Made by a program: the position numbers and the translations under genes. The notes beneath the pieces are model-generated. The model saw only the letters and a list, made by a program, of their open reading frames with translations. It was not told the DNA's origin and searched no databases. Shown piece after piece: positions 52,465 through 61,920 of a DNA stretch of 64,000 bases. Location: NCBI RefSeq assembly GCF_000281895.1, contig NZ_CM001558.1:1926556-1990555 (forward strand). The letters run 5' to 3'. Origin of the DNA: Pseudomonas fluorescens Q2-87. Lineage in GTDB: Bacteria; Pseudomonadota; Gammaproteobacteria; Pseudomonadales; Pseudomonadaceae. The first letter of the stretch is position 1. Each line of letters opens with the position of its first letter.

Positions 52465-53394
52465 TCATTGCCCCAATCCCTTGAGAAATTCCCGATACAA
52501 CGCTGCGGTTTTTCCCGGCCGTTCAACCATGGGCATATGGCCGACGCCGTCCCAGATCTCCACCCGCAAATCGGTGATGCCCTTGCTCCACACCGGCACG
52601 CTGCTGACGTCGATCAGCCGATCCTTGCGGCCCCAGAGCAGCAGCGACGGGGCGCGGATATCGGCCAAGCGAGGTTCCATTGGCGGGCTGGCGCGAAAGT
52701 CCACGAAGATTTCCGCCAGTTCGTCCCGGCGCTGTTCGTAGCGCTCGGCCATGGCCGCCAGCACCACGCTGGGTACCCAGGGTGGCGAGGCCATGGTCAT
52801 TGCGTAGAACGGCGCAAAGTCGTCTCGCGAATCCACCAGGAATGGGTTATGCCCGGCGGCCAGGTGGCGCTCCATGTCGCTGGCCTGGGGGGCGGTGACG
52901 CCGGCCGGATCGATCAGCGCCAGGGTCAATAGCCGCTCCGGCGCGGTCGCCGCCAGCCAAGCGGCAAGGTAACCGCCCATGGAATTGCCGATGACATGGA
53001 CCTTGTCCAGGCCGCAGGCGTCGAGCAGTTCGATGACGCGCCGGGCCTGGGTTGGGATGTCATAGCCACCCCCGGCCTTGAAGCCGGTTTCGCCATGGCC
53101 GGCCAGGTCGGGCACCACCACTCGATAGTCACCGACAAAATGCCGGGCAAAGCGCAGCCAGAGGTTTTTATCGGCGCTGTAGCCGTGCAGCATCAGGATG
53201 CTGCCGGGCGCCTCATAAGGCCCACCCTGCCAGGTCGATACGGTCATCTCGCTGATGGGCACGGTGATCTTGTGCAGCCGATAGAGGCGTGCCTCCAAGG
53301 CCATGCCCATGTCGTAGAGGACATGGCCTATGCCTGGATACGTCAACCAGCTCCAGGCGGTAAACACGGCTAGGACTACCCACAACACCAGCAT
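52465..53394 (-). CDS. plaF: PlaF-like membrane-anchored lipase/phospholipase A
   Basis: A 309-aa alpha/beta hydrolase with a single N-terminal membrane segment (about 2-18). The triad reads Ser138 in GNSMGG, Asp258 in 'WGRKDRLID' and His286 in 'DGVGHMPM'. These positions agree closely with those I recall for P. aeruginosa PlaF (Ser137, Asp258, His286), a dimeric inner-membrane phospholipase A1 that remodels membrane glycerophospholipids. The 'MLHGYSADKNLW' oxyanion region is intact. It is transcribed towards glcD, 48 bases away. Confidence 0.78.
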   Translation of the reverse strand: MLVLWVVLAVFTAWSWLTYPGIGHVLYDMGMALEARLYRLHKITVPISEMTVSTWQGGPYEAPGSILMLHGYSADKNLWLRFARHFVGDYRVVVPDLAGHGETGFKAGGGYDIPTQARRVIELLDACGLDKVHVIGNSMGGYLAAWLAATAPERLLTLALIDPAGVTAPQASDMERHLAAGHNPFLVDSRDDFAPFYAMTMASPPWVPSVVLAAMAERYEQRRDELAEIFVDFRASPPMEPRLADIRAPSLLLWGRKDRLIDVSSVPVWSKGITDLRVEIWDGVGHMPMVERPGKTAALYREFLKGLGQ

Positions 53395-53654
53395 GTTTTA
53401 CCCTCCATGGGTCAGGACGCAATGTGCTCGGCCAACCTGGGCCCGCAGGCCAGGCAGTGATAAGTGAAGCTCAAACCCGGGAACATCGTTGCCCAATAAC
53501 CCCCTTGTCATATATAGCCAAAATCCGGCCAGAGTCCCGCTTTTGGAAGAGAATAAATAACCCTGCATTCGGTGATGGCTATTTGATGGTGCCCTGATAG
53601 ACTCCAGACAACCCTATCCCGATGATTCGGGAGACCCGCCGTGCAGAGGCCTGT

Positions 53655-54740
53655 ATGCAAACAACGGGAAAAAAGGGGCTGTCGTTGGCCAGGAGGCTCT
53701 ATATCTCGCGCATCCTGGGCCTGACGCTGGGGTTGTTGCTGGTCAGTGCCGCCATGTATCCACTTGACCCGCCGCGGTGGGTCTGGGGCTTGATGCTGTT
53801 CAATGGCTTGGTCTGGCCGCATCTGTCGTATTTCTGGGCCCGTCAGAGCGCCGTGCCGTACCACGCCGAACACCGCAACCTGTTGATCGATGCGCTGCTT
53901 GGCGGTTTCTGGGTCGCGGCGATGCAGTTCAATCCGCTGCCCACGGCCGTCACATTGGCGATGATGGCGATGAACAACGTCGCTATCGGTGGCCTGCGTT
54001 TCCTCATTGCCGGGGCGGCGGCGCAAATCGCCGGCATCGTCGTGGGCGGTGTGATATTCCCGCTGGCCTACGTTCCCATGACCAGCCCGGCACAGATCTA
54101 CGCCTGTTTACCCTTGCTGTGCCTGTATCCGATGGCGCTGGGTTGGATCTGCTTTCGCCAGGCCTATACCCTTGGCCGGCAAAAACGCGAATTGTTGGCC
54201 CTGAGCCGCACCGACAGCCTGACCGGGCTGCTCAACCATGGCGCCTGGAAAGACCGCCTCAACGAGGAATTCCAGCGTTGCCTGCGTCATCCTGCGGACG
54301 GGGCAGGGCGCGGCGCGATTGCGTTGATCGACATCGACCATTTCAAAGCCATCAACGACACCTACGGGCATGTGACGGGCGACATCGTGCTGCGTCGGCT
54401 CGGCAAGATGCTCAGGCAGAATCTGCGAGCCGCCGATCTGGCGGGGCGCTACGGCGGGGATGAGTTCTGTGTGATTCTGCCGGACCTGACCCTGGCTAAT
54501 GCGATGCACGCCATGGACGGTTTGCGCGAGCGTTTCGCGATGCTTGGCTACGAGCAGAACCCGGGGCTGAAGGTCCGCTTGAGCATTGGCCTGGCGGCCT
54601 TCAACCCGGACTATAGCGACGCCACTCTCTGGCTCAACGACGCCGACCAGGCGCTTTATGAAGCCAAGACCACCGGGCGCAACCGGGTCACGTCTCATCG
54701 GATCCGACCCGTGTTGGGGGCATCGGCCGTTCCTCTTTGA
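53655..54740 (+). CDS. MASE2-GGDEF diguanylate cyclase
   Basis: A 361-aa protein. The MASE2 membrane domain (about 15-170, several helices, 'SRILGLTLGLLLVSAAMY') leads to a GGDEF domain. The active site is RYGGDEF (GGDEF at 267-271), and an I-site R-A-A-D lies 5 residues upstream, so it should make c-di-GMP and be feedback-inhibited. It resembles AdrA/DgcC, which stimulates exopolysaccharide synthesis. The ATG at 53655 has AGAGG upstream; an ATG at 53622 is an alternative. Confidence 0.92.
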   Translation: MQTTGKKGLSLARRLYISRILGLTLGLLLVSAAMYPLDPPRWVWGLMLFNGLVWPHLSYFWARQSAVPYHAEHRNLLIDALLGGFWVAAMQFNPLPTAVTLAMMAMNNVAIGGLRFLIAGAAAQIAGIVVGGVIFPLAYVPMTSPAQIYACLPLLCLYPMALGWICFRQAYTLGRQKRELLALSRTDSLTGLLNHGAWKDRLNEEFQRCLRHPADGAGRGAIALIDIDHFKAINDTYGHVTGDIVLRRLGKMLRQNLRAADLAGRYGGDEFCVILPDLTLANAMHAMDGLRERFAMLGYEQNPGLKVRLSIGLAAFNPDYSDATLWLNDADQALYEAKTTGRNRVTSHRIRPVLGASAVPL

Positions 54741-54830
54741 GGCGATCAACGAGACTTGCGGTCTAGAGCCTTGGCGGAATGTCGGGTAGGGTTGCCAGGG
54801 CACCCTCCGACACGAAACAAGGATGACATC

Positions 54831-56069
54831 ATGACGATCACCCCTTTTCGCTCCCGTCTGGCCGCAAGTTTTGGCCTGAGCCTGGCCCTTGGCGCCTTCC
54901 TTCCCAGCGCGTTTGCGCAACCCCATCAACAAGTCCTGGCCGATGCCGAACAGTCCAAGGGCGAGGCCCTGAAACTGCTCGAACGGCTGGTGAACATCGA
55001 TTCCGGCTCCGGGTATGTGCCCGGGCTGACCCAGGTGGGCGACATTGCCATCGATGAATTGAAAAAGCTCGACGCCACCATCGAGAAGGTGCCGAACTCG
55101 GACGGCACCCAGCACATCCTGGCGACCCTCAAGGGCACCGGTAAGGCGAAAATCCTGCTGATGGCCCACATGGACACGGTGTTCAAGGAGGGCTCGGCCG
55201 CCGAGCGTCCCTTCCACATCAAGGACGGCCGGGCCTACGGGCCGGGCGTGATGGACGACAAGGGCGGCATCGTCGCGGGCATCTATGCCTTGAAAATCCT
55301 CAAGAACCTCGACTTCAAGAACTACGCGCAGATCACCTTCCTGCTCGATGCCAGTGAAGAAACCGGCTCGGACGCCGCCACCGACCTGATCAAGAAAACC
55401 GCCAAGGCCCATGACGTGACCCTGAACCTTGAACCGGGTCGTCCGGCGGATGGCCTGGTGGTCTGGCGCAAAGGCAGTGCCACGGCGCTGGTTGAGGTCA
55501 AGGGCAAGGCGTCCCACGCCGGTGTCGCGCCGGAACTGGGGCGCAACGCGGCGATGGAAGCGGCGCACCAGATCCTGCAATTGGGCAAGCTCGGCGACGC
55601 GGAAAAGAAAACCACCATCAACTTCACGGTGCTCCAGGCCGGCGACCGGACCAACGTGATCCCCGACAAGGCCAGCGCCAAGGCCGATGTACGGGCAGCG
55701 GTGCCGGAAGAATTCGACCGCATCGAAAAAGACCTGGCCCGGGTGTCGCAGGACAAGCTCATCGCCGACACCGAAGTCACCACCAGCCTCAAGCGCGGCC
55801 TGCCGCCGATGCCGCAGACGGCGGAATCGGATCGCCTGATGGCCATGGCCCAAGGCATCTACGGTGAACTGGGGCGCAAACTCACCGAAGAAGGCAGCGG
55901 CGGCGCGGCGGACGCCAGCCTGTCGGCCGGGGTTGGGACGCCGACACTGGATGGCTTTGGCATTGTCGGAGGCAATATTCACACGCCGGAGGAATATGCC
56001 GAGGTTGAGAGCGTGGTGCCCAGGATCTATCTGCTGTCGCGGATGATCATGGAGTTGGCGGGGCGGTAA
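54831..56069 (+). CDS. Periplasmic M20 metallopeptidase, carboxypeptidase G2-like
   Basis: A 412-aa protein with signal peptide ending near 'SAFAQPH' (about residue 28). Di-zinc M20 motifs are present: 'LMAHMDTVFK' (about 109-118), 'YGPGVMDDKGG' (about 137-147), 'DASEETGSDAATD' and a dimerisation domain with 'VKGKASHAGVAPELG'. It strongly resembles Pseudomonas carboxypeptidase G2, which cleaves C-terminal glutamate from folates and N-acyl-glutamates. The actual substrate is not certain. AAGGA precedes the ATG at 54831. Confidence 0.9.
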   Translation: MTITPFRSRLAASFGLSLALGAFLPSAFAQPHQQVLADAEQSKGEALKLLERLVNIDSGSGYVPGLTQVGDIAIDELKKLDATIEKVPNSDGTQHILATLKGTGKAKILLMAHMDTVFKEGSAAERPFHIKDGRAYGPGVMDDKGGIVAGIYALKILKNLDFKNYAQITFLLDASEETGSDAATDLIKKTAKAHDVTLNLEPGRPADGLVVWRKGSATALVEVKGKASHAGVAPELGRNAAMEAAHQILQLGKLGDAEKKTTINFTVLQAGDRTNVIPDKASAKADVRAAVPEEFDRIEKDLARVSQDKLIADTEVTTSLKRGLPPMPQTAESDRLMAMAQGIYGELGRKLTEEGSGGAADASLSAGVGTPTLDGFGIVGGNIHTPEEYAEVESVVPRIYLLSRMIMELAGR

Positions 56070-56117
56070 CGCGCTATGTCGTAACGTCGAACATTCATAG
56101 AGTGAACGCCTCGAAAC

Positions 56118-56208
56118 CTGTGGGAGCGAGCCTGCTCGCGAAAGCGATCTGTCTGTCGATCAAGTGTTGACTGACACACCGCCTTCGCGAGCAAGCTCGC
56201 TCCCACAG
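56118..56208. repeat. REPIN
   Basis: CTGTGGGAGCGAGCCTGCTC paired with an inverted copy ending at 56208, between the M20 peptidase and the convergent DUF6124 gene. Confidence 0.85.
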
Positions 56209-56226
56209 GGGAATGTGCTGCTGCGG

Positions 56227-56580
56227 CTAGCGCGCTTCGACGTTGTCCAGCGCGCGGTTGGCCAGTAGTCCGCTCAGTTCGATCAATTGCTGGATGCCCA
56301 GGGCAACATGACGTCTCGAGCCGTCCAGCTCGAAGGCCAGGTCGTTGACCATGGCATTGGCCGAGGCCAGGGTTTCGCTGAGATTGGCGAGCAGGGATTC
56401 GGTGTCGACACCGTTGATGACAGTGAAGAGTTGGTCGGGATCAGCCTCGGTCTTGTTGGTTTTGGGCTTGAGGTAGTAGTCGAGGGCGCGGTCGGCGGCT
56501 TTGTCGCGTTTTTTGGGGTGCGGTTTTTTGCGTGGCGAAGTCGGATCGGTGTCTGGCGGGTTGGGGGTTACTTTGAACAT
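56227..56580 (-). CDS. DUF6124 family protein
   Basis: A 117-aa protein specific to pseudomonads. The N-terminal 40 residues are Pro/Lys-rich and basic ('PTSPRKKPHPKKRDKAADRA'). The C-terminal part is a helical bundle ('LLANLSETLASANAMVNDLA', 'VALGIQQLIELSGLLANRAL'). Role unknown. CGGAG lies 8 bases before the ATG. The roughly 240 bases upstream are highly structured, suggesting leader control. Confidence 0.85.
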   Translation of the reverse strand: MFKVTPNPPDTDPTSPRKKPHPKKRDKAADRALDYYLKPKTNKTEADPDQLFTVINGVDTESLLANLSETLASANAMVNDLAFELDGSRRHVALGIQQLIELSGLLANRALDNVEAR

Positions 56581-56599
56581 AGTTGAAGCTCCGATGCAT

Positions 56600-56830
56600 T
56601 TGAAAAGGAGCCATCACCTGCTCGCTACCAAACGAATTGGGTGGTGGCCATACGAAGGTTGGTAGACCGGGCATCGGAGCCGGCGCCTCCGAAGAGGCCC
56701 TGCGCATGGCCACCAAAAAGCGAAGTGCATGACTGCACTTGCGGAGGGTGACGCTATGCACCGACAACCCGGGCTACCAAACCCGATCGCTGATTTGTCA
56801 GCGACCGGGAAACGATAAAGCCGGGCCTCC
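56600..56830 (-). promoter_or_regulatory. Structured leader region upstream of the DUF6124 gene
   Basis: Three perfect pairings occur in sequence. TCGCTGA-TTTG-TCAGCGA is at 56787-56804. AAGTGCA-TGAC-TGCACTT is at 56723-56740. CTACCAA (56625-56631) pairs with TTGGTAG (56659-56665). All three reading frames of the minus strand also carry moderately long ORFs here, but none has a convincing start. This looks like a folded 5' leader or a small RNA gene overlapping the DUF6124 promoter. Confidence 0.45.
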
Positions 56831-56936
56831 AGGCGCACAAGCCGGCGGATTCTGGCGTAGTTGTAGGTAATGGCGCAAGGCGAGGTAGCCCGGTCCTACA
56901 TTGAAGTCAGCTGGATAAACACCCGGCCTTGGAATT

Positions 56937-58271
56937 TTAGTAAACCCAAACCTCCACCCGCCGATTCCTGACCCGTCCTTCGTCTTCATTATTAGCCGCC
57001 ACCGGCATCAGCGCGCCGAAGCCGCGGACTTCGCGCAGGGTCACGCCGTACTTGACCAGTTCCCGCCGCACCGCCATGGCCCGCAATTTGGACAACAGGT
57101 CCGCCCGCGCCGGGTCGTCCTTGGCGTCGCCAAACCCCACCAGCGTCACACGTCGGTCGGTTTTGCCGTGCTGCTTTATATAGTCGAGCACGCGGCTGAG
57201 GTCTTGATGGGCCTTGTTGTCGAGGCTGGCGCTGCCTTCTTCGAAGCGAAAATTCACGCTCAGTCGCTGGGCCCGGCGGCTCAAGGCCTGGTAACCCTCG
57301 GGCATCAAGGCATTGGGCGTGACGGTCATGGCCTGGACGGTCTGGGCGACAAACCCGTTGGCCGCGACGATGGCCTGGCCCCTATCGCTCTGTGTGAACT
57401 CCACCAGTGCCTCGGCCCACGGATTCGCCTCCAGGGGTGGCAAATAAAAGAACAGGCGCCGGGACAGGGGATAGTCCTCGGTGGCGATTAAATGATTCAA
57501 CGGCAACATGGGCTGGGAATTGCCGTCGACAATCGCCAGCGCCTTGGCCTGGCGCACGTAGGGTAAGCCGATGAAACCGATGCCTTGCGGGTCCTGGCTG
57601 ACCGCGTCGGACAACTGTTCGCTGGACTCGAAGCGCCGCGCTGTAGGATCCAGCCGTTTTGTCTGTCGGTTGAGTACCAGTTCCTTGAAGGTGTCGTAGG
57701 TGCCGGATTGTTCATCCCGAGCATAAAGATGAATCGCCCCGCCGACGCCGCCCACCGACTCCCAGGTTCTGGCTTCGCCGCTGAATATCCGCGCCAACTG
57801 GACAGTATCGAGCTGACGCAGCGGATTTTGTGGATGAAGAATGATCGCCAGGCCATCGATGGCGATGACCTGCTCAGCGGTGGGACTTTTCAGATCGCCG
57901 AGGGAGGACAGGTCCTTCAGTTCGCTGTCCTTGATCGGTCGGGACGAGGCGGCCAGGTCGGCGCTGGCCTGCTTGAGGGCGGCGAAGCCGGTGCTGGAAC
58001 CGTGGGCCGCGATGTCGATTGTCACGCGCCGGCCATCGGCGGTCTGGCCGACAATGCGCTGTTCATTGTCGCGCCCGGTGATTTCGCTGCTCACCCTGAA
58101 CAATCCTTGAGCCTCCATCAAACCCTTGGCCAGGGCTGGCCCCAGTGCCGCGCCGATGGTGTTGGAGCCTTGAAGGCGCAGGGCAGGGCCGTGTTCGGGG
58201 ATAGGCAAATTGCCGGCCCATGCCATGAACGGCAGCCAGAGGCCGATAAAAACGACAACGCACAGCCGCAT
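56937..58271 (-). CDS. Phosphate-binding-protein-like/OmpA fusion
   Basis: A 444-aa protein with signal peptide (about 1-19, 'FMAWA-GN'). A PstS-like periplasmic binding domain (about 25-310, 'LRLQGSNTIGAALGPALAKGL', 'YARDEQSGTYDTFKELVL') is followed by an OmpA-like peptidoglycan-binding domain (about 325-444, 'RRVTLVGFGDAKDDPARADLLSKLRA' split, ending 'RVRNRRVEVWVY'). The fusion would tether a phosphate or oxyanion binder to the cell wall. No pst transport genes are adjacent, so sensing or storage is more likely than import. Confidence 0.87.
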   Translation of the reverse strand: MRLCVVVFIGLWLPFMAWAGNLPIPEHGPALRLQGSNTIGAALGPALAKGLMEAQGLFRVSSEITGRDNEQRIVGQTADGRRVTIDIAAHGSSTGFAALKQASADLAASSRPIKDSELKDLSSLGDLKSPTAEQVIAIDGLAIILHPQNPLRQLDTVQLARIFSGEARTWESVGGVGGAIHLYARDEQSGTYDTFKELVLNRQTKRLDPTARRFESSEQLSDAVSQDPQGIGFIGLPYVRQAKALAIVDGNSQPMLPLNHLIATEDYPLSRRLFFYLPPLEANPWAEALVEFTQSDRGQAIVAANGFVAQTVQAMTVTPNALMPEGYQALSRRAQRLSVNFRFEEGSASLDNKAHQDLSRVLDYIKQHGKTDRRVTLVGFGDAKDDPARADLLSKLRAMAVRRELVKYGVTLREVRGFGALMPVAANNEDEGRVRNRRVEVWVY

Positions 58272-58374
58272 GCCGGTACCTTCTGAACCCGAGGAGGTGC
58301 CGGAAGATTAAGTCAGTGAGGTTACTGAAAGGTGACAGGGGGGCTAACTATCAACCAAACCCAGCGAAAATCCC

Positions 58375-58465
58375 CTGTGGGAGCGGGCTTGCTCGCGAAA
58401 GCGGTGTGTCAATTGACATCCATACCGGATGTGCCGACGCCTTCGCGGGCAAGCCCGCTCCCACA
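58375..58465. repeat. REPIN
   Basis: CTGTGGGAGCGGGCTTGCTC and an inverted copy ending at 58465, between the PBP-OmpA fusion and xthA. Confidence 0.85.
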
Positions 58466-58486
58466 AGGGATACGGGAAGCTTTGGA

Positions 58487-59299
58487 TCAGCCCAGTTGCA
58501 GCCAGATCGGCGCATGGTCCGAAGGTTTTTCCATGCCGCGCAGCTCATAGTCCACGCCGGCGTCCTTGACCCGTGGCAGCAGGCCATGGGAGGTGAGGAT
58601 CAGGTCGATGCGCAGGCCGCGCTTGGGTTCGTCCTCGAAACCGCGGCTGCGGTAGTCGAACCAGCTGAAGCGGTCGGTAACGTCCGGGTTCAGGTGGCGG
58701 AAGCTGTCCACCAGGCCCCAGTTCTTCAGGCGGGCCATCCATTCGCGCTCTTCCGGCAGGAAGCTGCACTTGCCGGTTTTCAGCCAGCGCTTCATGTTGT
58801 CCGGGCCGATGCCGATGTCGCAGTCTTCCGGGGAAATGTTCACGTCGCCCATCACCACCACGGGCTGGTCGTTGCTGAATCGGCTTTCCAGCAACTGCTG
58901 CAAGTCGTTGTAGAAACGCTCCTTGGCGGGGAATTTAGTCGGGTGATCGCGGCTTTCACCTTGTGGGAAATAACCGTTCATGATCGTCACCGGCACGCCA
59001 TTGGCATCGGCGAAGGTGCCCCAGATGAAGCGCCGTTGGGCGTCGTCATCATCGCCCTCGAAGCCTTTGTGCAGGCTCAGCGGCGCCTGGCGGGAGAGCA
59101 GGGCAACGCCGTAGTGGCCCTTTTGCCCATGGTAATGCACGTGATAACCCAGGGCCTGTACGTCCGCCAGGGGGAATTGTTCGTCGTGGACCTTGGTTTC
59201 CTGCAGGCCGATCACGTCCGGCTGGTGCTTTTCGATCAGCGCCGCCAGCTGATGGGGACGGGCGCGCAGCCCGTTGATGTTGAAGGAGACGATCTTCAT
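58487..59299 (-). CDS. xthA: Exonuclease III
   Basis: A 270-aa endonuclease/exonuclease/phosphatase-fold enzyme for base-excision repair. Motifs: '[18 protein letters not shown]' at the start, '[10 protein letters not shown]' (metal Glu), 'GYFPQGES', '[16 protein letters not shown]', '[12 protein letters not shown]' and the catalytic 'PSDHAPI'. The ATG at 59299 fits the family N-terminus; the longer frame to 59338 does not. Confidence 0.95.
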   Translation of the reverse strand: MKIVSFNINGLRARPHQLAALIEKHQPDVIGLQETKVHDEQFPLADVQALGYHVHYHGQKGHYGVALLSRQAPLSLHKGFEGDDDDAQRRFIWGTFADANGVPVTIMNGYFPQGESRDHPTKFPAKERFYNDLQQLLESRFSNDQPVVVMGDVNISPEDCDIGIGPDNMKRWLKTGKCSFLPEEREWMARLKNWGLVDSFRHLNPDVTDRFSWFDYRSRGFEDEPKRGLRIDLILTSHGLLPRVKDAGVDYELRGMEKPSDHAPIWLQLG

Positions 59300-59476
59300 G
59301 GTCGGCTGTCCTGGCAAAACTGCGATGCTAGCTGACATGTGGGAAGGGAGCCAGCGTGGCAGTAGGACAAATGCGCTGCTAATGTCCTTTGCATGTAGGA
59401 ACGATCACAACCCAATCGGGTTCGTACTCAATAAGAGCAAGGCCTCACCGAGCCTCGCCCCAGGAGATCCAACGTC

Positions 59477-60127
59477 ATGCCTGAAACCGCCACCGCGATT
59501 GCCGACATCCATATGCTCGACAGCGGTTATTCCCGCGAAGCGCGTTCATTGCTGTACCAGGCGTATCGCCATGAGCCGACGTTCAGCTTCTTGTTCGAGT
59601 CCGAACGGCCCGGTTATGAACAGCGGGTACGGGCTACGGTGCGTGAACTGGTCAAGCAGCATTTTCTCCAGGACCTGCCGGCCATCGGCCTGCTGGTTAA
59701 CGATCGCCTGATCGGCATCGCCCTGATCGCCCCACCACAACGACGCCTAGGCATTACCGAAAGCTGGGCCTGGCGCTTGCGCATGGTGTTGAGCACCGGT
59801 TTTCGCTGCACCCGGCGCTACCTGGATTATCACGCAGCGGTAGTTGCGTGCCTGCCGTCGGATTCCGTCCACGTGTTGCCGTTGCTGGGGGTCCATCCTC
59901 AATTCCAGGGCCAGCATTTTGGCGAACAATTACTTGAGGCAGTGCACAATTGGTGCGCGGTGGACGAACATTCCCAGGGCGTGGTGCTGGACACCGGCAA
60001 CCCGCGTTATCTGGAATTCTATAAACGCCAGGGCTATGAGGAAATCGGTGAAGTGGCAGTAGGACCGATCCGCGAGCATGTGTTCTTTCATCCCAATCCG
60101 CAGGTCCTGCAAAGCGCAACGGCATAA
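59477..60127 (+). CDS. GNAT-family acetyltransferase
   Basis: A 216-aa single-domain GNAT protein. The acetyl-CoA site is in 'VLPLLGVHPQFQGQHFGEQLL' (about residues 133-153, Q-x-x-G-x-G/A pattern in the variant form Q-G-Q-H-F-G). The C-terminal 'NPRYLEFYKRQGYEEIGEV' is the standard N-x-x-Y-L-x-F-Y-x-x-x-GF/Y element. The acceptor is unknown. It precedes tamA by 65 bases and is probably transcribed separately. Confidence 0.85.
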   Translation: MPETATAIADIHMLDSGYSREARSLLYQAYRHEPTFSFLFESERPGYEQRVRATVRELVKQHFLQDLPAIGLLVNDRLIGIALIAPPQRRLGITESWAWRLRMVLSTGFRCTRRYLDYHAAVVACLPSDSVHVLPLLGVHPQFQGQHFGEQLLEAVHNWCAVDEHSQGVVLDTGNPRYLEFYKRQGYEEIGEVAVGPIREHVFFHPNPQVLQSATA

Positions 60128-60192
60128 TCGGGCGAACTTTTAGGATCTGTCCGGCTCTATCAGGCTCCCAAGCTCGTGATAGCATCCGCGCC

Positions 60193-61920
60193 ATGAATTT
60201 CCCAGGACGAATGACCAGTGGCGCGCTCTTGCTGTCCCTCAGCTGTGTGGCGCTGGCACAAAGTGAATTGGATGTACGGGTCAAACCTTCCGACGACGCA
60301 CTCAAGGCCAACGTAGAGGGCTACATCGGTGGCGTGGGTGATCGTGACGAGGAGGCCTTGCAGCGCTTCAGTCGCGGCGCCGAAGAGCAGGCGCGCAAGG
60401 CCGCCCAGGCGCTGGGCTATTACCAGCCGCAGATCGACAGCGAGGTCAAGGGCGGCAAGACCCCACGGCTGATCCTGACCATCGACCCCGGCGAGCCTGT
60501 GCACCTGCGCAATGTCACCCTGCGTGTCGACGGCCCTGCAGCTTCCCTCAAGTCTTTTCGCTTACCCGATAACGCCGCCCTCAAGCCGGGCGCGGTGCTC
60601 AACCATGGTCGCTATGAAGACGCCAAGCGGCTGATCCAGAACCAGGCCTCGCGCTACGGGTTTTTCAGCGGGCGGTTCGTCAGCCAGAAATTGAGGGTGG
60701 ATCCCCAGGCGGGTATCGCCGACATCGAGTTGATCTACGACAGCGGCCCGCGTTATACCCTGGGCCCGGTGCACTTCGAAGGCGATACCCCAATAGATGA
60801 AGACCTGCTGCAACGCATGGTGCCGTTCAAGGCAGGTACCGCGTATGACTCCGAACTGATTGCCGAGCTCAACCAGGCCCTGCAATCGAGCGGTTATTTC
60901 GAAGGTGTCCGGGTGGACGCGGCGCCCAGTGCAGCGACAGACAACGTGATCCCGGTGGCGGTCAAGCTCGACACTCGCAAGCCGCGCACCATGGGCCTGG
61001 GCCTGGGGTTTTCCACCGATGTCGGCCCGCGCGCCAAGGCCAACTGGACGCGCCACTGGGTCAATGCCCAGGGCCACAGTTACGGCTGGGAGACGGAGGT
61101 GTCGGCGCCCCGGCAGAACGTCGGCCTGTGGTACGACGTGCCGCTCGACCCGCCGCTGACCGATAAGATGCGCTACGCCGGCGGTTATCAATATGAAGAA
61201 CTGGCCGACACCGACACTCTCAGCAAGCTGCTGACCGTGGGCCCGGAATGGCACAGCAAGTTGTCCAGCGGCTGGCAGCGGGTGGTCTCGCTCAAGTGGC
61301 AGCGTGAGGAATACCGCCTCGGTGACGACTCGGGCCTGAGCACATTGCTGATGCCGGGCCTCAGCTATTCCTACTTGCGCAGCGATAACCGCATCGATCC
61401 GCACAACGGCTATCGCCTGCAGTTCGACACCAAGGTGGCCAAGGAGGGGCTCGGGTCGGACAACAACCTTGTATATGGCACCGCCATGGTCAAGGGCCTG
61501 ACCACGGTGTTCGACAAACATCGCCTGCTGGCCCGGGCCCAGGTCGGCGGCAGCGCTACCAATGGCTATAGATCGATCCCGCCGTCCCTGCGCTTTTTTG
61601 CCGGGGGCGACCAGAGCGTGCGCGGTTATGACTACCAGAGCCTGTCGCCGGAGAATTCCGAGGGCGACCGTATCGGCGGGCGCTACATGATCGCCGGCAG
61701 CCTCGAGTATCAATATTCAATCGCGGAAAAATGGCGGGTGGCGACATTCGTTGATCAAGGCAACTCCTTCAATAGCCTTGAACTGCCGAGCCTCAAGACC
61801 GGCGTAGGCGTTGGCGTGCGCTGGGTGTCGCCAGTGGGCCCGATCCGCCTCGACCTGGCCCATGCGCTGGACGACGAGGGCGGCATTCGATTGCACTTTT
61901 CCATGGGGCCCGAGCTGTGA
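60193..61920 (+). CDS. tamA: TamA, Omp85-family outer-membrane assembly protein
   Basis: A 575-aa protein: signal peptide (about 1-22), three POTRA domains (about 25-260) and a 16-strand Omp85 barrel (about 270-575). Conserved barrel elements include 'FFAGGDQSVRGYDYQSLSP', which carries the lid-lock R-G-Y motif of loop 6, and the C-terminal 'GIRLHFSMGPEL'. With TamB it helps insert autotransporters and moves phospholipids to the outer membrane. The stop overlaps the tamB start (GTGA). Confidence 0.93.
   Translation: MNFPGRMTSGALLLSLSCVALAQSELDVRVKPSDDALKANVEGYIGGVGDRDEEALQRFSRGAEEQARKAAQALGYYQPQIDSEVKGGKTPRLILTIDPGEPVHLRNVTLRVDGPAASLKSFRLPDNAALKPGAVLNHGRYEDAKRLIQNQASRYGFFSGRFVSQKLRVDPQAGIADIELIYDSGPRYTLGPVHFEGDTPIDEDLLQRMVPFKAGTAYDSELIAELNQALQSSGYFEGVRVDAAPSAATDNVIPVAVKLDTRKPRTMGLGLGFSTDVGPRAKANWTRHWVNAQGHSYGWETEVSAPRQNVGLWYDVPLDPPLTDKMRYAGGYQYEELADTDTLSKLLTVGPEWHSKLSSGWQRVVSLKWQREEYRLGDDSGLSTLLMPGLSYSYLRSDNRIDPHNGYRLQFDTKVAKEGLGSDNNLVYGTAMVKGLTTVFDKHRLLARAQVGGSATNGYRSIPPSLRFFAGGDQSVRGYDYQSLSPENSEGDRIGGRYMIAGSLEYQYSIAEKWRVATFVDQGNSFNSLELPSLKTGVGVGVRWVSPVGPIRLDLAHALDDEGGIRLHFSMGPEL

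Noticed and set aside
54108..55982. 624-codon ORF antisense to the diguanylate cyclase and M20 peptidase
   Set aside because: It spans two unrelated, well-supported plus-strand genes and the gap between them, which a real gene would not; typical high-GC shadow frame.
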